Assembly (NCBI RefSeq): GCF_003031585.1
Contig: NZ_PWAA01000053.1
Coordinates: forward strand, 1-64,000
Reading direction: 5' to 3'
Length of the DNA: 64,000 nucleotides
DNA from: Thalassobius sp. I31.1
Lineage (GTDB): Bacteria; Pseudomonadota; Alphaproteobacteria; Rhodobacterales; Rhodobacteraceae
Position 1 is the first letter of the stretch; the number at the start of each line of letters is the position of its first letter. A program made the translations under genes and the position numbers. Positions 47,551-57,185 of the stretch are shown here, piece after piece. A model generated the notes under the pieces. That model saw only the letters and a list, made by a program, of their open reading frames with translations, had not been told where the DNA came from and made no database searches.

Positions 47551-48864
47551 ATGAACAAAGCTGTTCTCACACAAACACAGCCGGACTTTGTTGAGGTTGA
47601 TTGTTCCCCCGGACAAGAGGGGAAGCGATTTGTGCTGGTTGTTGATGACAGCAAGGTGCAGCGCAAAATTCTGACGGCAATGCTGAAACGCTGGGGATTT
47701 CAGGTGGCTGAGGCGGCTTCGGGCCAGGAAGCCATGGATTTCTGCGAAAATAATCACGTTGATTTTGTGCTGAGCGACTGGATGATGCCCGGGATGAACG
47801 GGTTGGAATTTTGTGAAGCGTTCCGAAAGCTCGACCGGCAGGGATATGGGTATTTCATCCTTTTGACCTCAAAAAGTGAGAAGGGCGAAATCGCGCGGGG
47901 GTTGGAAGTTGGCGCTGATGATTTCCTGACAAAACCTGTGAATGCGGATGAATTGCGCGCGCGTATTACGGCGGGCGAACGTATTCTGAAGATGGAAGGC
48001 GAGTTGCAGGAAAAGAACCGGCTTGTTTCCGCGACGCTGAATGAGCTGACCGAACTGTACGACATGGTGGATCGCGACCTGATGGAAGCGAAAAAGCTAC
48101 AGCAGTCCTTGATTCGTGAAAGATTTAAGGATTTCGGCGCTGCACAGGTATCTTTGACATTGCGATCAAGCGGGCATGTTGGTGGTGATCTTGTTGGGTT
48201 TTTTCGGGTTGATGAACATCAGATCGGCATCTGGGGCATTGATGTGTCGGGCCACGGGATCACATCTGCACTGATGACCGCACGACTGGCTGGGAACCTT
48301 TCAGGCCGTTCGCCGGAACAGAATGTTGCGCTGGAAGCAGATGAAAACGGTGGATTTCGCCTGCGCAATCCTGCGGATGCGGCGGATCTTCTGAACACCA
48401 TTGTGATGAATGAAATGGAAACAGAACACTACTTTACCCTGCTGATCGCCAATGTTGATCTGCGTACGGGTAAGGTTGTGATGTGTCAGGCCGGGCATCC
48501 ACATCCGGTGATTCAGCGCGCAGATGGCAGCTGCGAATCAGTTGGAACAGGGGGGATGCCTGTGGGATTGATTGATGCGGCTTACTATACAGATTTCTCT
48601 GTGACGCTGGCCCCGGGGGACCGGATTTTCATTCCGTCTGATGGTGTGATGGAATGCCCGGATCCGCAGGAAAGCCTGCTGGATGATGAAGGCGTGCGCG
48701 ATTTTATGGCGATGAATGCGGATCGGAAGGGGGAAAAGCTTTTGGAAGCAATGATCACCCATCTGACGGAATATTCGGGACAGAAAGATTTTCCTGACGA
48801 TGTTTCGGCGGTTCTGCTGGAATTCAGCGGGGAGGATGTGCACCGGCCTGAACCCACTGGGTGA
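47551..48864 (+). CDS. response regulator with PP2C-type phosphatase domain (RbaY-like)
   Basis: This 437-aa protein has a receiver domain (25-140) with D32-D33, the phosphoacceptor D76 (FVLSDWMMPG), T106 and K128, a helical linker (145-185), and a PP2C/SpoIIE phosphatase domain (190-430) with GGDLVGFF and GIDVSGHG metal-binding motifs. This is the architecture of partner-switching phosphatases that release an anti-sigma system. In R. capsulatus the similar RbaY acts with RbaV/RbaW on gene-transfer-agent production; equivalence is inferred. The ATG at 47551 is chosen over a TTG at 47539; neither has a strong SD. Confidence 0.88.
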   Translation: MNKAVLTQTQPDFVEVDCSPGQEGKRFVLVVDDSKVQRKILTAMLKRWGFQVAEAASGQEAMDFCENNHVDFVLSDWMMPGMNGLEFCEAFRKLDRQGYGYFILLTSKSEKGEIARGLEVGADDFLTKPVNADELRARITAGERILKMEGELQEKNRLVSATLNELTELYDMVDRDLMEAKKLQQSLIRERFKDFGAAQVSLTLRSSGHVGGDLVGFFRVDEHQIGIWGIDVSGHGITSALMTARLAGNLSGRSPEQNVALEADENGGFRLRNPADAADLLNTIVMNEMETEHYFTLLIANVDLRTGKVVMCQAGHPHPVIQRADGSCESVGTGGMPVGLIDAAYYTDFSVTLAPGDRIFIPSDGVMECPDPQESLLDDEGVRDFMAMNADRKGEKLLEAMITHLTEYSGQKDFPDDVSAVLLEFSGEDVHRPEPTG

Positions 48865-49282
48865 CAGCGAAAGCATCCCCTTCGTTCGTCAGCGTGCGAG
48901 TGGCTTCACGGGCATTCATCCATAGCGCTTCATGCCCGGGTTCTGACGGTGGGCCATGTGGGCGCACGGGGGAAGCCACATAGATATGACATAGCTTTTC
49001 TGCCCAGAACTTATAATCCGGCAACCAGGCGAAACGTCGGTAAATCACAAGATGTCTGGGGCGACTGATGCACCAGCCGGTTTCTTCCATCACTTCGCGA
49101 TGCAGGGCCTGTACAGGGCTTTCTCCGGGATCGATCCCACCCCCAGGTAGTTGCAACTCACTTTCTTCCCCCTCTTGACGGGTCAGCAGTAAATCCCCAC
49201 CTGAAGGTAAAATCACATAGGCACCCGGACGGTGCCGGTAGCGAATATCCTGTTTTCGGGGCTCTCCGAAGCGGCGGATCAT
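48824..49282 (-). CDS. NUDIX hydrolase
   Basis: This 152-aa protein contains a complete Nudix box, starting GGGIDPGES and ending REVMEETGW, at about 60-83. The substrate, a nucleoside diphosphate linked to another group, is not readable. The start at 49282 (MIRRFGEPRK) gives a normal length. Its 3' end overlaps the convergent phosphatase gene by 41 nt, and its 5' region is divergent from hslO. Confidence 0.87.
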   Translation of the reverse strand: MIRRFGEPRKQDIRYRHRPGAYVILPSGGDLLLTRQEGEESELQLPGGGIDPGESPVQALHREVMEETGWCISRPRHLVIYRRFAWLPDYKFWAEKLCHIYVASPVRPHGPPSEPGHEALWMNAREATRTLTNEGDAFAVTQWVQAGAHPPR

Positions 49283-49354
49283 ATGGGGATTCCTCAAATG
49301 GTTGCTGTGCCACGCCAGCCAGGGTATTTCAGGCCAACTGCGCAAGGATTACTC

Positions 49355-50350
49355 ATGTCTTCTATATCTCAAATTGCCTGGGATGATACTGTTCTTCCCT
49401 TTCAGCTCGACCGTTGCGACATTCGCGGCCGGGTCTGTCGTCTTGATGGGCTGCTGAACACCGTTCTGTCCCAACACGATTACCCGGAAAAGATCGAAGC
49501 GCTGGTTGCTGAGATGACAATGCTGACCGCTTTGATTGGGCAAAGCATTGATCTGCGCTGGAAGCTGTCCTTGCAGGTGCGCGGTGACGGACCTGCACGT
49601 ATTCTGGCAACCGATTATTACGGGCCGGAAAGCGAAGGCGAGCCTGCGAAAATCCGGGCCTGGGCCAGTTTTGACAAAGATCGCCTGGATGAAAGCGCAG
49701 AACCGTTTGATCTGATTGGCAAAGGTTACTTTGCGATCCTGATCGATCAGGGCGAAGGGATGCAGCCCTATCAGGGCATTACGCCGATTGCCGGTGGATC
49801 CCTGACGGCCTGCGCCGAAACCTATTTCGCGCAATCTGAACAGCTACCAACGCGGTTTGAACTGACCGCCGGGCGTTCTACTTTGCCGGGTGGTGTGGAA
49901 AGCTGGCGCGCTGGTGGCGTGATGCTGCAACATATGCCGAAAGCTTCGCCTTCTGTGGCGAATGACGAAGGCGGCAGTGGTGAAGATGGGGTTCTTGCGG
50001 CGTCTGATCTGTTGGAAGATGATGCGGAAGAAAACTGGAACCGCGCCAACATTCTGCTGTCTTCTGTCGAAGAGCTTGAGCTGATTGGCCCATCTGTTGA
50101 GCCAACTCAATTGCTTTTGCGCCTGTTCCACGAAGAAGAACCGCGGGTTTATGATGCGAAGTCTGTGAAGTTCGGCTGTTCCTGTTCTGAGGATAAAGTG
50201 CGCAACAGCTTGTCGATGTATTCGGCAAAAGACCTGACGCATATGACGAAAGAAGATGGCACCATCACGGCTGACTGTCAGTTCTGTGGTGCGCATTATG
50301 TGATGGACCCCGCGAGTTGCGGTAAAGATGCCGGGGCTGCGGGTGAATGA
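49355..50350 (+). CDS. hslO: redox-regulated chaperone Hsp33
   Basis: This 331-aa chaperone has the C-terminal zinc-binding redox switch C275-x-C277 ... C308-x2-C311. Oxidation forms disulfides, releases zinc and turns on chaperone activity. The N-terminal domain has QSIDLRWKLSLQVRGDGPARIL. The ATG at 49355 has AAGGA nine bases upstream; the frame further upstream is antisense to the nudix gene. It leads an operon with a CoA-type nudix gene and cca. Confidence 0.95.
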   Translation: MSSISQIAWDDTVLPFQLDRCDIRGRVCRLDGLLNTVLSQHDYPEKIEALVAEMTMLTALIGQSIDLRWKLSLQVRGDGPARILATDYYGPESEGEPAKIRAWASFDKDRLDESAEPFDLIGKGYFAILIDQGEGMQPYQGITPIAGGSLTACAETYFAQSEQLPTRFELTAGRSTLPGGVESWRAGGVMLQHMPKASPSVANDEGGSGEDGVLAASDLLEDDAEENWNRANILLSSVEELELIGPSVEPTQLLLRLFHEEEPRVYDAKSVKFGCSCSEDKVRNSLSMYSAKDLTHMTKEDGTITADCQFCGAHYVMDPASCGKDAGAAGE

Positions 50351-50945
50351 AGATCTGATCAGAAAAACGATGCTTTCTGCGCTGAAGAACGCGCAGGGGG
50401 CCTCTTCTGATTTTGATCTCAATCCTGAAATCACGCTGCCGGAAGGGCGAAAACTGCGGGCAGCTGCGGTTTTGATCGCGATTGTACCGGGCGATGATCC
50501 GCAGGCTATTCTGACGAAGCGTGCATCCGGGATGAAACACCATCCCGGGCAAATCGCCTTTCCGGGTGGTAAGGTGGATGCCTCCGATGCGGATGTCCGT
50601 GCCGCCGCTTTGCGTGAAGCGCAGGAAGAAATTGGCCTGCCGCCAGAACAGGTCGAAATTCTGGGACAACTGCCGGATCATGAAACGGTAACCGGCTTTA
50701 CGGTCACGCCGTTTGTCGGGTTGGTACATGGGGATTTTCAGCCTGTGTCTGAACCCGGCGAAGTTTCAGAAGTGTTTCAGGTGCCGCTGTCCCATGTGCT
50801 GAACAAGGATCGATTCACGATTGAACACCGCCGCTGGCAGGGCAAAAAACGGTTCTATTTCATTGTCCCCTGGGGGCCGTATTACATCTGGGGTGCCACC
50901 GCACGCATGCTGCGTAATCTTGCAGGGGGCGTAAATGAAAACTGA
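50343..50945 (+). CDS. CoA pyrophosphatase-type NUDIX hydrolase (NudL)
   Basis: This protein of about 200 aa has the UPF0035/NudL signature MKHHPGQIAFPGGKVD directly before the Nudix box ending REAQEEIGL. That group hydrolyses CoA and its derivatives. The start is uncertain: a GTG at 50343 (MNEDLIRK) overlaps the hslO stop, while an ATG at 50328 adds five residues. Its end overlaps cca by 11 nt. Confidence 0.9.
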   Translation: MNEDLIRKTMLSALKNAQGASSDFDLNPEITLPEGRKLRAAAVLIAIVPGDDPQAILTKRASGMKHHPGQIAFPGGKVDASDADVRAAALREAQEEIGLPPEQVEILGQLPDHETVTGFTVTPFVGLVHGDFQPVSEPGEVSEVFQVPLSHVLNKDRFTIEHRRWQGKKRFYFIVPWGPYYIWGATARMLRNLAGGVNEN

Positions 50946-52089
50946 TCTGCGGAATGAACCCTGGTTAATATCCGACGCCAGCAAGCAGGTGATGTCTTTG
51001 CTGAATGATGCCCGGCATGGGGCCTGGTTTGTTGGGGGCTGCGTGCGCAATGCACTGATAAATGCGCCGGTGTCTGATCTGGATGTCACCACCACCGCCC
51101 ACCCCGAGGTGGTGATGAGCCTTGCAAAAGGGGCCGGCCTGAAGGTGATCCCGACCGGGATCGAACATGGCACTGTCACGGTGATTTGCGGCGGTGAACC
51201 TTATGAGATCACAACCCTGCGCCGGGATGTTGCCACCGACGGGCGGCGTGCGACGGTAGCTTTTGCCGACACGATTGAAGAAGACGCGGCGCGACGTGAT
51301 TTCACGATGAACGCGCTGTATGCCGACGCACAGGGCAGTATTTCTGATCCAACCAGTGGGATCGCAGATCTGGCCGTGCGGCGCATTCATTTTATTGGTG
51401 ATGCCTGCGAACGTATTCGTGAAGATTACGTGCGCAGTCTGCGGTTCTTTCGTTTTTACGCCTGGTACGGCGATGTAAGTGAGGGGCCTGACCCAGAAGC
51501 CCTGGCCGCGATTTCTATGAATTTGGACGGGTTAGAGACACTTTCCCGGGAACGTATTGGCGCTGAAATTCTGAAACTCCTCTCTGCCAGTGATCCCGCG
51601 CCTGCTGTGGCCTGTATGCAGCAAACCGGCGTTCTGACCCATATCCTGCCCGGTGCTGAAACCGGTATGTTGGCGCAGCTTGTGCATATTGAGGGAAACA
51701 TTCCTGTAAACCCGATCCGGCGCCTTGCCTGTATTGGTGGGGAAGAAGTTGCGGAAAAACTGCGCCTGTCAAAAGCGCAAAGCGCGTTGCTTGATCTGCT
51801 GCGCGATCATATGGCATCCCTTACGCCGGTTGCCGAGATTGCGTATCGTCACAGCTTTGATACTGCACGAGATGTGTGTCTAATGCGGGCAAATATGGCC
51901 GGTTCGATGGTTTCAGGTGCTGATCTTGATGCGGCAAAATCCGCCAGCCAGGCGCAATTCCCGGTTACCGCACAGGATCTGATGTCGGAATATTCCGGCA
52001 AAGCGCTGGGGGATCGGCTGAAAAAGCTGGAACAGGCGTGGATCGATGGCGGCTTCAAAGCCACGAAAGACGACCTGCTGTCGCAATAA
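50935..52089 (+). CDS. cca: CCA tRNA nucleotidyltransferase / poly(A) polymerase family
   Basis: This 384-aa class II nucleotidyltransferase has the active-site loop FVGGCVRNAL then SDLDVTT (DxD carboxylates), followed by RRDFTMNALY and the tRNA-binding head IREDYVRSLRFFRFYAWY. It adds or repairs the 3' CCA of tRNA. A poly(A) polymerase role cannot be excluded by sequence alone. It overlaps the nudix gene. Confidence 0.94.
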   Translation: MKTDLRNEPWLISDASKQVMSLLNDARHGAWFVGGCVRNALINAPVSDLDVTTTAHPEVVMSLAKGAGLKVIPTGIEHGTVTVICGGEPYEITTLRRDVATDGRRATVAFADTIEEDAARRDFTMNALYADAQGSISDPTSGIADLAVRRIHFIGDACERIREDYVRSLRFFRFYAWYGDVSEGPDPEALAAISMNLDGLETLSRERIGAEILKLLSASDPAPAVACMQQTGVLTHILPGAETGMLAQLVHIEGNIPVNPIRRLACIGGEEVAEKLRLSKAQSALLDLLRDHMASLTPVAEIAYRHSFDTARDVCLMRANMAGSMVSGADLDAAKSASQAQFPVTAQDLMSEYSGKALGDRLKKLEQAWIDGGFKATKDDLLSQ

Positions 52090-52203
52090 CGCACAGATAA
52101 GATCTGGCATTCTGCGCAGTATTTCCCTTGTGATCTGGCTGAACCTGGTGTTCTCTGCGGATATTCGCCTTATGTTCTTCTTTGATTGCTGAAAGTCCAA
52201 ACC

Positions 52204-54054
52204 ATGCTTGGGTTCTTTGAACGTCTGGTTAACCCCTATGTGGATTACCAGGAAACCGACACGCCGCCGACAAAGCTTTGGCCATTCATGCGGGAATATG
52301 CCCGCCCGTTTGCCAAAGTGTTTTGGGTAACCGCCATCGTTTCCGTGATCGTGGCCGCCGTAGAGGTTGGCCTGATTTGGTATATGGGCCGTGTGGTTGA
52401 CCTGCTGACGGGGCTTTCACCAGAAGAAATTCGCGCAAATTATGTGACAGAGTTTATCCTGGTCGCCCTGTTTGTGCTTTTCCTGCGCCCGTTGATCCAG
52501 GTGGTTGATGTGGCGCTGCTGAACCAGACAATCCTGCCGAATTTTGGCACGTTGATCCGCTGGCGCGCGCATAAACATGTGCTGCGGCAATCCATTGGCT
52601 GGTTTGAAAATGATTTCGCCGGCCGGATCGCAAACCGGATCATGCAGACGCCCCCTGCTGCGGGTGAAGCTGCATTTCAGGTGTTTGATGCCATGACGTT
52701 TGCGGTCGCATATCTTGTGGGTGCCGCGGTTTTGTTGATGGGATCCGATCCGCGTCTTGTGCTGCCTTTGATCGCCTGGTTCGGGCTATATGTTCTGTTG
52801 GTACGCTGGACGATGAAACGCGTTGGTCCGGCGTCAAAGGCCGCATCTGATGCGCGGTCTGCTGTGACCGGCCGCGTGGTTGACAGTTATACGAATATTC
52901 ATTCTGTAAAACTCTTTGCCCATGATGACACTGAAATCAAATGGGCTGGTGAAGCCATTGAAAAGACGCGGAAAACCTTTCAGGCTGAAATGCGTATTTT
53001 CACCAAAATGGATGTCATGCTGGTCACGCTGAACGGGTTTCTGATTGTTGGCGTTGTCGGCTGGGCCGTTTGGTTGTGGATGTTGGGCGGTACAAGTGTT
53101 GGTGTTGTTGCGGCTGCATCGGCCCTGTGTCTGCGTCTGAACGCCATGACCGGCTGGATCATGTGGGCGCTGTCCAGTTTCTTCCGCAATCTTGGGGTGA
53201 TTTCCGAGGGGATGGAGACCATCGCCCAGCCCGTGACACTTGTGGATGCACCGGATGCAAAACCGCTTGATTTCCGTGAGGGAAAAATTGAAATGCAGGG
53301 TGTTGTGCATCGTTATGGGCGCGATACCGGGGGGATTGATGGCGTAGATCTGCGCGTTGAACCCGGGCAGAAAATTGGTCTTGTCGGGCGGTCTGGTGCC
53401 GGGAAAACGACACTGGTGAAGCTGCTTTTGCGGTTTTACGACATTGAGGGCGGAACAATCCTTGTGGATGATCAGGATATTTCACGCGTGACGCAAAACA
53501 GCCTGCGCCGTCAGATTGGTATGGTGCAGCAGGACAGTTCCTTGCTGCATCGGTCGGTGCGGGAAAATCTGTTGTATGGGCGGCCTGATGCGACGGAAGA
53601 AGAAATGATCGCAGCTGCCAAACAGGCCGAAGCGCATGAGTTCATCCTTGATCTGGAAGATCCGGAAGGGCGGCGCGGTTATGACGCCGAGGTGGGCGAA
53701 CGTGGTGTGAAACTGTCTGGTGGACAGCGGCAACGGGTTGCCCTTGCGCGGGTCATTCTGAAAGACGCGCCGATCCTTCTGCTGGATGAGGCGACCAGTG
53801 CGCTGGACAGCGAAGTTGAAGCCGCCATTCAGGACACGCTTTATGACATGATGGAAGGCAAAACCGTGCTTGCGATTGCCCACCGTTTGTCAACAATTGC
53901 GAAGATGGATCGCATTATTGTGCTGGATCAGGGTCTGATTGTTGAAGATGGCAACCACGCGGAGCTGCTGGCGAAGGGTGGCATTTATGCGGGATTCTGG
54001 GCACGGCAGTCCGGCGGGTTTATTGGCGGAGATGAAGTAAATGAACATGGATAA
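52204..54054 (+). CDS. ABC exporter half-transporter 1
   Basis: This 616-aa half-transporter has six membrane helices (to about 330) and an ATPase domain with Walker A GRSGAGKTT, the signature LSGGQRQRVALARV, Walker B ILLLDEATSALD and the AHRLST switch. Homology is to lipid/multidrug exporters (MsbA/MdlB type). The substrate is unknown. The ATG at 52204 gives MLGFFERLVNPYVDY. It is coupled to a second half-transporter by a 14-nt overlap, indicating a heterodimer. Confidence 0.92.
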   Translation: MLGFFERLVNPYVDYQETDTPPTKLWPFMREYARPFAKVFWVTAIVSVIVAAVEVGLIWYMGRVVDLLTGLSPEEIRANYVTEFILVALFVLFLRPLIQVVDVALLNQTILPNFGTLIRWRAHKHVLRQSIGWFENDFAGRIANRIMQTPPAAGEAAFQVFDAMTFAVAYLVGAAVLLMGSDPRLVLPLIAWFGLYVLLVRWTMKRVGPASKAASDARSAVTGRVVDSYTNIHSVKLFAHDDTEIKWAGEAIEKTRKTFQAEMRIFTKMDVMLVTLNGFLIVGVVGWAVWLWMLGGTSVGVVAAASALCLRLNAMTGWIMWALSSFFRNLGVISEGMETIAQPVTLVDAPDAKPLDFREGKIEMQGVVHRYGRDTGGIDGVDLRVEPGQKIGLVGRSGAGKTTLVKLLLRFYDIEGGTILVDDQDISRVTQNSLRRQIGMVQQDSSLLHRSVRENLLYGRPDATEEEMIAAAKQAEAHEFILDLEDPEGRRGYDAEVGERGVKLSGGQRQRVALARVILKDAPILLLDEATSALDSEVEAAIQDTLYDMMEGKTVLAIAHRLSTIAKMDRIIVLDQGLIVEDGNHAELLAKGGIYAGFWARQSGGFIGGDEVNEHG

Positions 54055-55915
54055 AATCGCCGCCTGGCTTGTTGGCCGCGTTGACCCGGAAAACGCGGCC
54101 AAAGGCCCGCCGCCCGCGACACTGATGGCGTTTATACGCTGGTCCCTGCGTGGATGCTGGGGCGTGATCGCGCTTGCGGCCTTTGGCTTTGCTATGGGGG
54201 GCGTGTTTGAAACGCTGATCATGTACATGCTGGGCCAGATCATTGATGCGGTGACGGTGGCGCAGGCATCGGGGCAGGGGTTCTGGTCGCAGAATGTGAT
54301 GACCTTCCTGGCGTTTTCCCTGGTCCTGTTGATCCTGCGGCCGCTGTTTTTCGCGATTGCCACCGGATTTCAGTCCATCGCTGTGATGCCGAATGTGTTT
54401 TCTCAGGTGATGACCCGCCTGAATCGGCACACGCTGGGGCAATCCGTGGGTTTCTTTGACGATGATTTTGCCGGACGTATAGCGCAAAAGCAGATGCAGA
54501 CGGCGAATTCGATTGTCTCGGTGACGCAGGAAACCATCAATGCGATGACATTTGCTGTAACGGCGGTTTTGGGCATGTTGGTGTTATCCGGCTTTGTCGA
54601 TCCGGGGCTTGTGGTGATTATGCTGCTCTGGCTGGGTGGTTATTTTGGCCTGCTGCGGCACTTTCTGCCGCGTGTGCGGGCAAGATCCGCCGCGCGGGCC
54701 GGGGCGCGTGCCGGTGTGACCGGGCAGATTGTTGATACGATCACCAATATCAAAACTGTGAAACTGTTTGCCCATGACGCCCATGAAGATCGCGCGGCGC
54801 TGGATGCGGTATCTGTTTTTCGGGAACGTGCGGTTGACTGGGCCTCTGTCGCGGTGCTGTTTCGCTTCCTTCTGATTGTTCTGGCGGGTGTCTTGCCGGT
54901 CGCCATGGTCGGTTATGGCCTGATCCGCTGGGGCGCGGGTGCCGTGACTGCGGGAGAGCTGACTGCCGTTGGTGGTATGTCCATTCGCCTGGCGCAGATG
55001 ACCGGTTGGGTCAGCTGGACGCTGATGGGGATTTACGGTGATATTGGCGAGGTTGAAGACGGGATGCGCACCCTTAGCCCGGCGCATAAGCTGACGGATC
55101 GCAGTGACGCGGTTGAGCTGAACGTATCTGCCGGTGCTGTGCATTTTGACAACCTGGGTTTTGCCTATGGGCGTGAAAGCGGCGGTGTACGCGGATTGAA
55201 CCTGGAAATCGCACCGGGTGAAAAGATTGGCATTGTCGGGGCGTCCGGGGCCGGGAAGTCGACCCTGGTTTCAATGCTGTTGCGGCTATATGATCCGGAA
55301 CGGGGCCGTGTTCTTGTGGATGGGCAGGATGTAAATGGTGTCAGTCAGGCCAGCCTGCGGGCGCAAATCGGCATGGTGACGCAGGATACCGCGATGTTTA
55401 ACCGATCCGCGTTGGATAACATTCGTTACGGCCGTCCCGGTGCAACGCTGGAAGATGTGCGCGATGCGGCGCGCCAGGCTGAGGCGCTGGAGTTTATCGC
55501 GGATCTTGAGGATAACAGCGGGCGCAAAGGGTTTGACGCCCATCTTGGCGAACGCGGTGTGAAACTGTCCGGGGGACAGCGCCAGCGTATTGCCCTTGCC
55601 CGGGCCATTCTGAAAGATGCGCCGATCCTTGTGCTGGACGAAGCCACCAGTGCGCTGGATTCTGAGGTGGAGGCCGCCATTCAGACAGCGTTAGAAACTG
55701 TTATGGAAGGCAAGACTGTTCTGGCCATTGCCCACCGCCTGTCTACCATTTCCCGCATGGACCGGATCGTTGTGATGGATCAGGGACAGATTGCAGAAAT
55801 CGGCACACATGCAGATTTGCTTTTGCAAAAGGGGCTATATGCGCGCTATTGGGAACGCCAGTCAGGCGGTTTCATAGGCACAGAGGATACTGAAGGTGAC
55901 GCGCTACACAGTTGA
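54041..55915 (+). CDS. ABC exporter half-transporter 2
   Basis: This 624-aa partner of the preceding gene has the same layout: six helices, then Walker A GASGAGKST, signature LSGGQRQRIALARA, Walker B ILVLDEATSALD and AHRLST. Both ATP sites look complete, so neither half is degenerate. It starts inside the previous gene's last codons and its end overlaps the RNA methyltransferase by 20 nt. Confidence 0.92.
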   Translation: MNMDKIAAWLVGRVDPENAAKGPPPATLMAFIRWSLRGCWGVIALAAFGFAMGGVFETLIMYMLGQIIDAVTVAQASGQGFWSQNVMTFLAFSLVLLILRPLFFAIATGFQSIAVMPNVFSQVMTRLNRHTLGQSVGFFDDDFAGRIAQKQMQTANSIVSVTQETINAMTFAVTAVLGMLVLSGFVDPGLVVIMLLWLGGYFGLLRHFLPRVRARSAARAGARAGVTGQIVDTITNIKTVKLFAHDAHEDRAALDAVSVFRERAVDWASVAVLFRFLLIVLAGVLPVAMVGYGLIRWGAGAVTAGELTAVGGMSIRLAQMTGWVSWTLMGIYGDIGEVEDGMRTLSPAHKLTDRSDAVELNVSAGAVHFDNLGFAYGRESGGVRGLNLEIAPGEKIGIVGASGAGKSTLVSMLLRLYDPERGRVLVDGQDVNGVSQASLRAQIGMVTQDTAMFNRSALDNIRYGRPGATLEDVRDAARQAEALEFIADLEDNSGRKGFDAHLGERGVKLSGGQRQRIALARAILKDAPILVLDEATSALDSEVEAAIQTALETVMEGKTVLAIAHRLSTISRMDRIVVMDQGQIAEIGTHADLLLQKGLYARYWERQSGGFIGTEDTEGDALHS

Positions 55916-57110
55916 ACGACTGGGGCATCAGGGTGACGGGATCGTCGCCGGGCCTCTTTATGTATCCGGGGTTCTGCCCGGCGAAGTGATCACAGGTGAG
56001 GTCGAGAAGGATCGCATTGTCGGCCCATCCATTGTGACGCCTTCGGATCATCGCGTGAAAGCGCCCTGTTCCCATGCGAAATCCTGTGGTGGCTGCAATC
56101 TGCAACATGCGTCCGATGATTTTGTCGCTGGTTTCAAGCGCGGTGTCGTGCAGACTGCCCTGACCACACGCGGCATGACGGCAGAGGTTTGCGCAACCGA
56201 AACATCACCCCCGGCCTCGCGCAGGCGTGCAGTGTTTTCTGCGCGCCGCACCAAGAAGGGCGCGCTTGTTGGTTTTCACATGAAGGCGTCTGATACTGTA
56301 ATCGCTGTGCCGAACTGTAAGGTTCTTAGCCCGGTTCTGTTGGGTATTGTGCCTGTTCTCGAAGATCTGACCGTACTGGGTGGCAGCCGCAAAGGCACCC
56401 TGCGCTTTACGGTGACGGAAACCACAGGTGGTGTAGATATCCTTGCGGAAGGTGGCAAACCTGCGGATGGCCCGTTTCTGGCCCAGCTTGCCCAGACGTC
56501 TGCCAAACCAGGCATTGCGCGGCTGACCTGGGAGGATGAGTTGATCGCAACACAACACACACCTGCGGTAAACTTTGGTGCGGCAGTAGTCACGCCCCCG
56601 CCTGGCGCGTTTTTTCAGGCAACCCAGGAGGGCGAACAGACGCTTGTTTCCGCCGTTCTTGAATTGATTGACGGGGCAGGACGTGTTGCAGATCTGTTTT
56701 CTGGCTGCGGGACGTTTACCTTCCCGGCCGCGCAATCTGCCGAAGTCCATGCGTTTGAAGGCGAAAAGGCGATGATCGCAAGCCTTGAGGCTGGATGGCG
56801 TCATGCAAAAGGCCTGCGCACGGTCACGGCAACCACGCGTGATCTGTTCCGCCGTCCGCTTTTGCCGGATGAGCTGAATAAGTTTGATGCGATCATCATT
56901 GATCCGCCGCGTGCGGGTGCCGAAGCACAAATCGCAGAAATTGCGAAATCTGATGTGGCCACTATTGCCATGGTGTCCTGCAATCCAGTGACATTTGCGC
57001 GCGATGCCGAAGTGCTGATCGCTGCGGGCTATGAGATGCGCAACCTGAAGGTTGTGGATCAGTTCCGCTGGTCTTCGCATGTCGAAGTTGTGGCCGGATT
57101 TCACAGATAA
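55896..57110 (+). CDS. class I SAM-dependent RNA m5U methyltransferase (RlmD/RumA family)
   Basis: This 404-aa protein has a TRAM-like N-terminus (YTVERLGHQGDGIV) and an iron-sulfur cluster motif C58-x5-C64-x2-C67 (CSHAKSCGGC). The SAM-binding segment is VADLFSGCGTFTFPA and the catalytic nucleophile lies in MVSCNPVTFARD. These fit the enzymes that make 5-methyluridine in 23S rRNA or tRNA. The start is a GTG at 55896 within the end of the ABC gene. Confidence 0.92.
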   Translation: MTRYTVERLGHQGDGIVAGPLYVSGVLPGEVITGEVEKDRIVGPSIVTPSDHRVKAPCSHAKSCGGCNLQHASDDFVAGFKRGVVQTALTTRGMTAEVCATETSPPASRRRAVFSARRTKKGALVGFHMKASDTVIAVPNCKVLSPVLLGIVPVLEDLTVLGGSRKGTLRFTVTETTGGVDILAEGGKPADGPFLAQLAQTSAKPGIARLTWEDELIATQHTPAVNFGAAVVTPPPGAFFQATQEGEQTLVSAVLELIDGAGRVADLFSGCGTFTFPAAQSAEVHAFEGEKAMIASLEAGWRHAKGLRTVTATTRDLFRRPLLPDELNKFDAIIIDPPRAGAEAQIAEIAKSDVATIAMVSCNPVTFARDAEVLIAAGYEMRNLKVVDQFRWSSHVEVVAGFHR

Positions 57111-57185
57111 GTTATGGGATAAAGATGCGCGGTGCTTGCCTGAGAGGCTTTAAATACCGTATGTCGGATCAAAAAAGAGCAGTAA

